The translations under genes were made by a program, and so were the position numbers. Source: Hyphococcus luteus (lineage in GTDB: Bacteria > Pseudomonadota > Alphaproteobacteria > Caulobacterales > Parvularculaceae). Taken from it: a DNA stretch of 64,000 bases. Positions 60,700-64,000 of this stretch are shown here, piece by piece (position 1 is the stretch's first letter; each line of letters begins with the position of its first letter). The notes beneath the pieces are model-generated. The model ran no database searches and was not told the origin of the DNA. It saw nothing but the letters and a program-made list of their open reading frames with translations. The DNA is taken from positions 1-64,000 of the forward strand of contig NZ_PJCH01000001.1 in NCBI RefSeq assembly GCF_002943565.1. The letters run 5' to 3'.

Positions 60700-62676
60700 A
60701 TGCGTTTCTTTGTTCTTGCGGCGGCTGCAGTCGCCATCGCCACGCCGCTTGCCGCGCAGGAGAAAACCGCCGTCATGCTCGACGACATTCACAAGCTGGT
60801 GGATATTTCCGGCCCCGCGTTTTCGCCGGACGGCGAATTCATCGCCTATACGGCGTCGACCCACAATCTCAAACTCGACGAAACGGTGAGCGATCTCTGG
60901 CGGGTCTCATGGGAAGGCGATACGGCGCAACTTACTCATACGCCGACAAAAAGCGAATGGGCGCCCTCTTATGGCGGCGACAGCATCGCTTATTTGAGCG
61001 ATGCGGCTGAAAAAGATGAAACGCAAGTCTTCATTATGCCCGCCGGCGGCGGCGAAGCGCGCCAGGTGACGAAAATCAAGGGCGGCGTCAGCGACTATGC
61101 GCTTTCGCCCGACGGCAAGACTTTGATCGCCGTCGCTGAAGTCGGCCCCTCTGTCGGCGCCGATCCGGACAAACCCAAGCCGATTGTCATCACGCGCTTC
61201 AAGTTCAAAGAGGACTATCGCGGCTATGTGGACGGTCGGCGTTATCAGTTTTTCCGCGTCGATGTCGCCTCGGGCGAAGCCGAACAGATCACCGAGACCG
61301 GCGCGGATTATTATCTGCCCTCATGGTCGCCGGACGGCTCGCAGATCGCTTTCGTCGCCGCAAACACGGACCGCGAAGACCGCAATTACAGCTATGACGT
61401 TTACGTCATGGCGCCGCGGAAAGGCGCCAATCCGCGCAAGATCAGCACCTTCGAAGGCGCCGACGCAGATCCCGGCCTTGGCGTCAGACCGCGCTGGTCG
61501 CCGGACGGCGACAAGCTCGTCTGGCTGCAGAACGGCGAAGACAAATGGATCTACTACGCGCCGTTTCAATTGACTTACGCCGATCTTGAGTCAGGGGAAG
61601 TGAAACCCCTGGCGCATATCGACCGCTGGATGTATGCGCCGCACTGGGCGCCGGACAGCAAGTCGGTCTACGCCCTTGTGGAGCAGGACCGCGACACCTG
61701 GGCGGCGAAGATCGATCTCGCTACCGAGGAAGTCACCTATCTCACCTCCGGCCCGCGCTTTGGTTTCGATCTCGCCGTCTCCTCAAACGGACGGGTCGCC
61801 GTCCTCGACGGCGAGGAAAACCGCCCTTATGAACTCGGCGCCGTCGAAGAGGGCGTGCGCCCTCTCACCCATCATAATGATTGGCTCGAGAATCGTCGTC
61901 TCGCGGAGATGCGCGATATTTCCTTCCGCAGCGGCAAACATGAAATTCACGGCCTTCTCATCCTGCCGCTCGGCTATGAAGAAGGCGAACGCTACCCCGT
62001 GATAGCACGGCTGCACGGCGGACCGGTCTATCAATTCAGCCATGAATTCATCTTCGACTGGCAATATTACGCCGCCAACGGTTATGCGGTGCTCGCGGTC
62101 AATCCGCGCGGCTCGTCGGGGCGCGGCTTCGATTTCGCCAAAGCCATCTATGCCGACTGGGGCAATGTCGACGTCAAGGACATTTCAGCCGGCATCGATT
62201 ACGCCATCGACATAGGGATCGCCGATCCGGAGCGCATCGGCGTCGGCGGCTGGAGCTATGGCGGCATCCTGACCGACTACATGATCGCCAGCGACAAACG
62301 CATCAAGGCGGCGGTGAGCGGCGCCGGCATGGCGAACTTCCTCGCAGGCTATGGCGCCGACCAGTACATGCTCGAATATGAAGAAGAAGTCGGCCTGCCC
62401 TGGCGCGACCGCAAAGCGTTCGAACGCATCAGCTATCCGTTCCTCCAGGCGGACCGGATCACGGCGGCGACCATGTTCCAGTGCGCCGGCGCCGATCTCA
62501 ATGTGCCCTGCATCGGTTCGGAGCAGATGTATCTGGCGCTGCGCTCCCGGGAGATCGATACTGAGCTGGTCGTCTACCCCGGTGAGAATCACGGCCTGAC
62601 GCGGCCGAGTTTTCTTTACGACCGGCTGGAGCGCAATCTCGCCTGGTACGACAAATATCTGAAAGCGGGCGAGTAA
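60700..62676 (+). CDS. S9-family (prolyl oligopeptidase-like) peptidase, exported
   Basis: 658 residues. Signal peptide MRFFVLAAAAVAIATPLAAQ, then a PD40-type beta-propeller (repeated SPDGxxI) over about residues 35-380, then the alpha/beta hydrolase domain: LHGGPVYQFSHEF, nucleophile in GVGGWSYGGIL (S519) and the His region YPGENHGLTRPS. Such enzymes trim dipeptides or acyl-amino acids. The ATG at 60700 is set by AAAGGAG with 9-base spacing; the longer frame from 60604 overlaps the deacetylase. Periplasmic peptide scavenging is the likely role. Confidence 0.9.
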   Translation: MRFFVLAAAAVAIATPLAAQEKTAVMLDDIHKLVDISGPAFSPDGEFIAYTASTHNLKLDETVSDLWRVSWEGDTAQLTHTPTKSEWAPSYGGDSIAYLSDAAEKDETQVFIMPAGGGEARQVTKIKGGVSDYALSPDGKTLIAVAEVGPSVGADPDKPKPIVITRFKFKEDYRGYVDGRRYQFFRVDVASGEAEQITETGADYYLPSWSPDGSQIAFVAANTDREDRNYSYDVYVMAPRKGANPRKISTFEGADADPGLGVRPRWSPDGDKLVWLQNGEDKWIYYAPFQLTYADLESGEVKPLAHIDRWMYAPHWAPDSKSVYALVEQDRDTWAAKIDLATEEVTYLTSGPRFGFDLAVSSNGRVAVLDGEENRPYELGAVEEGVRPLTHHNDWLENRRLAEMRDISFRSGKHEIHGLLILPLGYEEGERYPVIARLHGGPVYQFSHEFIFDWQYYAANGYAVLAVNPRGSSGRGFDFAKAIYADWGNVDVKDISAGIDYAIDIGIADPERIGVGGWSYGGILTDYMIASDKRIKAAVSGAGMANFLAGYGADQYMLEYEEEVGLPWRDRKAFERISYPFLQADRITAATMFQCAGADLNVPCIGSEQMYLALRSREIDTELVVYPGENHGLTRPSFLYDRLERNLAWYDKYLKAGE

Positions 62677-62677
62677 A

Positions 62678-63814
62678 TTATTCTTCGAGCCGTCCGTATT
62701 GTTTAAGGACGGCTCTCAACGCCTCATGATCGATGGCTTTGGCGTAGCGGCCTTCGTCGCCGGTCATGTCGCGGGCGGCGACCATGGCGTTGATGACCGC
62801 CTCTTCCGTCGCTTCGACTGTCGCCAGGAACAAGGGATCAAGCACATCGTTGATGAGGAAGGCGGCGTCTTTGACGTCGCCTTCGCCCTTCTGCTCGGCG
62901 GTTGAAAAGGCGATGAAGATGTCGCCGGAACCATTGCCCGCATAGCTGCCGTCGCGGGCGATGCCGAGCGCTGCACGGCGGGCGAGCCGCTTCAATTGAT
63001 GCGGCAGCAGCGGCGCATCGGTGGCGACGACAATGATGATCGAGCCGGCATCGCCCGCCTCGGGGTCTTCTTCGGTGTAGACCCGGTCATTGCGCAAATG
63101 CTCGCCCACGGGAACGCCGGCGATCCGCAGCGTGTCGCGGATGCCGTAATTCGCCTGCACCAGAACCCCGACCGTATAATCGCCTGCGACGCGCGACGAC
63201 GTGCCAATGCCGCATTTGAATTCGTGGCAGATCATGCCCGTGCCGCCGCCCACATTGCCTTCCGCCACGGGGCCCGTTTTGGCGGCCTCAAGCGCGCGGG
63301 CGGCGTGTTTCGCCGTCACGTAAAACCCGTTGATGTTGTTCAAATGCCCGTCCCAGGTCTCGGCGACCACGGGCAGCGACCAGTAATAGCCTGTCGCATC
63401 CGCCCCGCCCTGCGCGACTCGCCACCGGATGACGCCGTCGTGAACGGCGCCGACGCTGTGCGTGTTGGTGATCATCACCGGCCCTTCGAGATAGCCGGAC
63501 TCCTCGATCCAGTGCGCGCCGGTCATCTCGCCATTGCCGTTGAGAGAAAATATCCCCGCAAAGACCGGTTCGTTCAGCGTGCGTCGCCCACGCGGCAGGA
63601 TCGCCGTCACGCCGGTGCGCGCCGCATGGCCGTCTTTAAAATCGCGAATGATGGTTTCATGCCCGACCGCAACGCCCTCGACATCGGTGATGGCGTTGAG
63701 CGCGCCCGGCGTTCCCGGAAAGGGAACGCCGAGATCGCGCGCCCGCGGGCCGTCTTCAGCAGCGGCGGAGGACATCTGTGCACAGACAGCAAGCAGCATC
63801 AGGCGTTTTTTCAT
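62678..63814 (-). CDS. P1-family (DmpA/BapA-type) aminopeptidase, exported
   Basis: 378 residues with a signal peptide (MKKRLMLLAVCAQMSSAAA). Members are Ntn-like hydrolases that self-cleave before a Ser/Thr and remove N-terminal D- or L-amino acids, some acting on beta-peptides. Matching text: DLGVPFPGTPGALNAITDVEGVAVG, ITNTHSVGAVHDGV, GNVGGGTGMICHEFKCGIGTSSR (processing region) and ATDAPLLPHQLKRLARRAALG. It begins 12 bases after an amidohydrolase, a common pairing. Confidence 0.88.
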   Translation of the reverse strand: MKKRLMLLAVCAQMSSAAAEDGPRARDLGVPFPGTPGALNAITDVEGVAVGHETIIRDFKDGHAARTGVTAILPRGRRTLNEPVFAGIFSLNGNGEMTGAHWIEESGYLEGPVMITNTHSVGAVHDGVIRWRVAQGGADATGYYWSLPVVAETWDGHLNNINGFYVTAKHAARALEAAKTGPVAEGNVGGGTGMICHEFKCGIGTSSRVAGDYTVGVLVQANYGIRDTLRIAGVPVGEHLRNDRVYTEEDPEAGDAGSIIIVVATDAPLLPHQLKRLARRAALGIARDGSYAGNGSGDIFIAFSTAEQKGEGDVKDAAFLINDVLDPLFLATVEATEEAVINAMVAARDMTGDEGRYAKAIDHEALRAVLKQYGRLEE

Positions 63815-63826
63815 GGAACACCGCCT

Positions 63827-64000
63827 TTATTCGCAATGAACTTCACGGCCGCCTTTGATGACGCCCTTGATGTTCGAAAGAATTGAAATGTCTTCCAGCG
63901 GGTCGCCCTCGATAGCGATCATGTCCGCATAATGGCCGGGCGACAGCGCGCCTGTATCCTGCTCCCAGTCGAGGAGTTCCGCGGCGGCGAGCGTCGCCGA
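63827..64000 (-). CDS. amidohydrolase-family protein, C-terminal part (cut by window edge)
   Basis: The last 57 residues are present. The segment TGALSPGHYADMIAIEGDPL is the standard C-terminal composite-domain signature of imidazolonepropionase-like/Xaa-Pro amidohydrolases, which return to the beta-sandwich there. The catalytic domain lies beyond the window. First gene of an operon with the P1 peptidase (12 bases apart). Confidence 0.8.
   Translation of the reverse strand, partial: SATLAAAELLDWEQDTGALSPGHYADMIAIEGDPLEDISILSNIKGVIKGGREVHCE

Noticed and set aside
1-64000. CRISPR arrays, rRNA and tRNA genes, prophage modules
   Set aside because: No regularly spaced repeats, tRNA cloverleaf or structural phage genes were recognised by eye; a tRNAscan or CRISPR-finder run would be needed to be certain.

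Overview
The window looks like a chromosomal segment of a marine-type alphaproteobacterium. The evidence is high GC with short intergenic gaps, the DUF1285/CoA-Nudix/CCA and MoxR/DUF58/DUF4159 blocks typical of the class, an infC that appears to start at AUA, a CX14CX2C QueE, and TonB-dependent rather than porin/PTS sugar uptake. A Parvularculales/Hyphomonadaceae-like lineage is a guess; no rRNA or tRNA was found to test it.

Left edge (1-2490): the start of an Entner-Doudoroff operon on the minus strand, zwf-pgl-edd (edd runs off the window).

Island (2686-18631): visibly more AT-rich than its flanks, this block reads as a complete self-contained pathway for peptidoglycan amino sugars. It encodes a TonB receptor, a Na+/solute symporter, a BadF-type sugar kinase, an exo-N-acetylmuramidase (NamZ/DUF1343) with a DOMON-like partner, MurQ etherase, a D-lactate-type FAD dehydrogenase, NagA, a NagB-II deaminase and a GntR/UTRA regulator. 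Two unexplained companions are a PP2C-type phosphatase and an exported DUF3604 protein. Inferred flow: MurNAc-GlcNAc enters, NamZ splits it, the kinase phosphorylates both sugars, MurQ removes D-lactate (oxidised by the dehydrogenase), and NagA and NagB-II deliver fructose-6-P. TGGT(A) elements sit on the candidate -10 boxes of three promoters and are likely GntR operators. The right border (18.6-21 kb) is gene-poor. It carries an IS21-like terminal-repeat relic, a broken reading frame, a lone GSU2403-type nucleotidyltransferase behind a large palindrome, and a leader ORF with hairpin in front of a GAF histidine kinase/NarL-type regulator pair.

Core region (21-44.5 kb): an acyl-CoA ligase; CCA-adding enzyme/Nudix/DUF1285; SppA; a MoxR-DUF58-BatA/DUF4159-membrane protein operon; QueD/QueE; an S41 protease lipoprotein; a small ion channel; infC; and two glycosyltransferases.

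Right part (44.6-64 kb): a GH13 glucosidase; a run of PYROXD2-like oxidoreductase, M16 peptidase and Rieske oxygenase; then a divergent block around a LysR regulator. On one side are BKACE (DUF849), GNAT, CehA/McbA hydrolase and NhaC. On the other are a class III aminotransferase, an acetylpolyamine-amidohydrolase-like deacetylase and an S9 peptidase. The window ends with a P1 peptidase and a truncated amidohydrolase. The divergent block suggests catabolism of amine- or peptide-derived compounds, but the substrate cannot be read from sequence.
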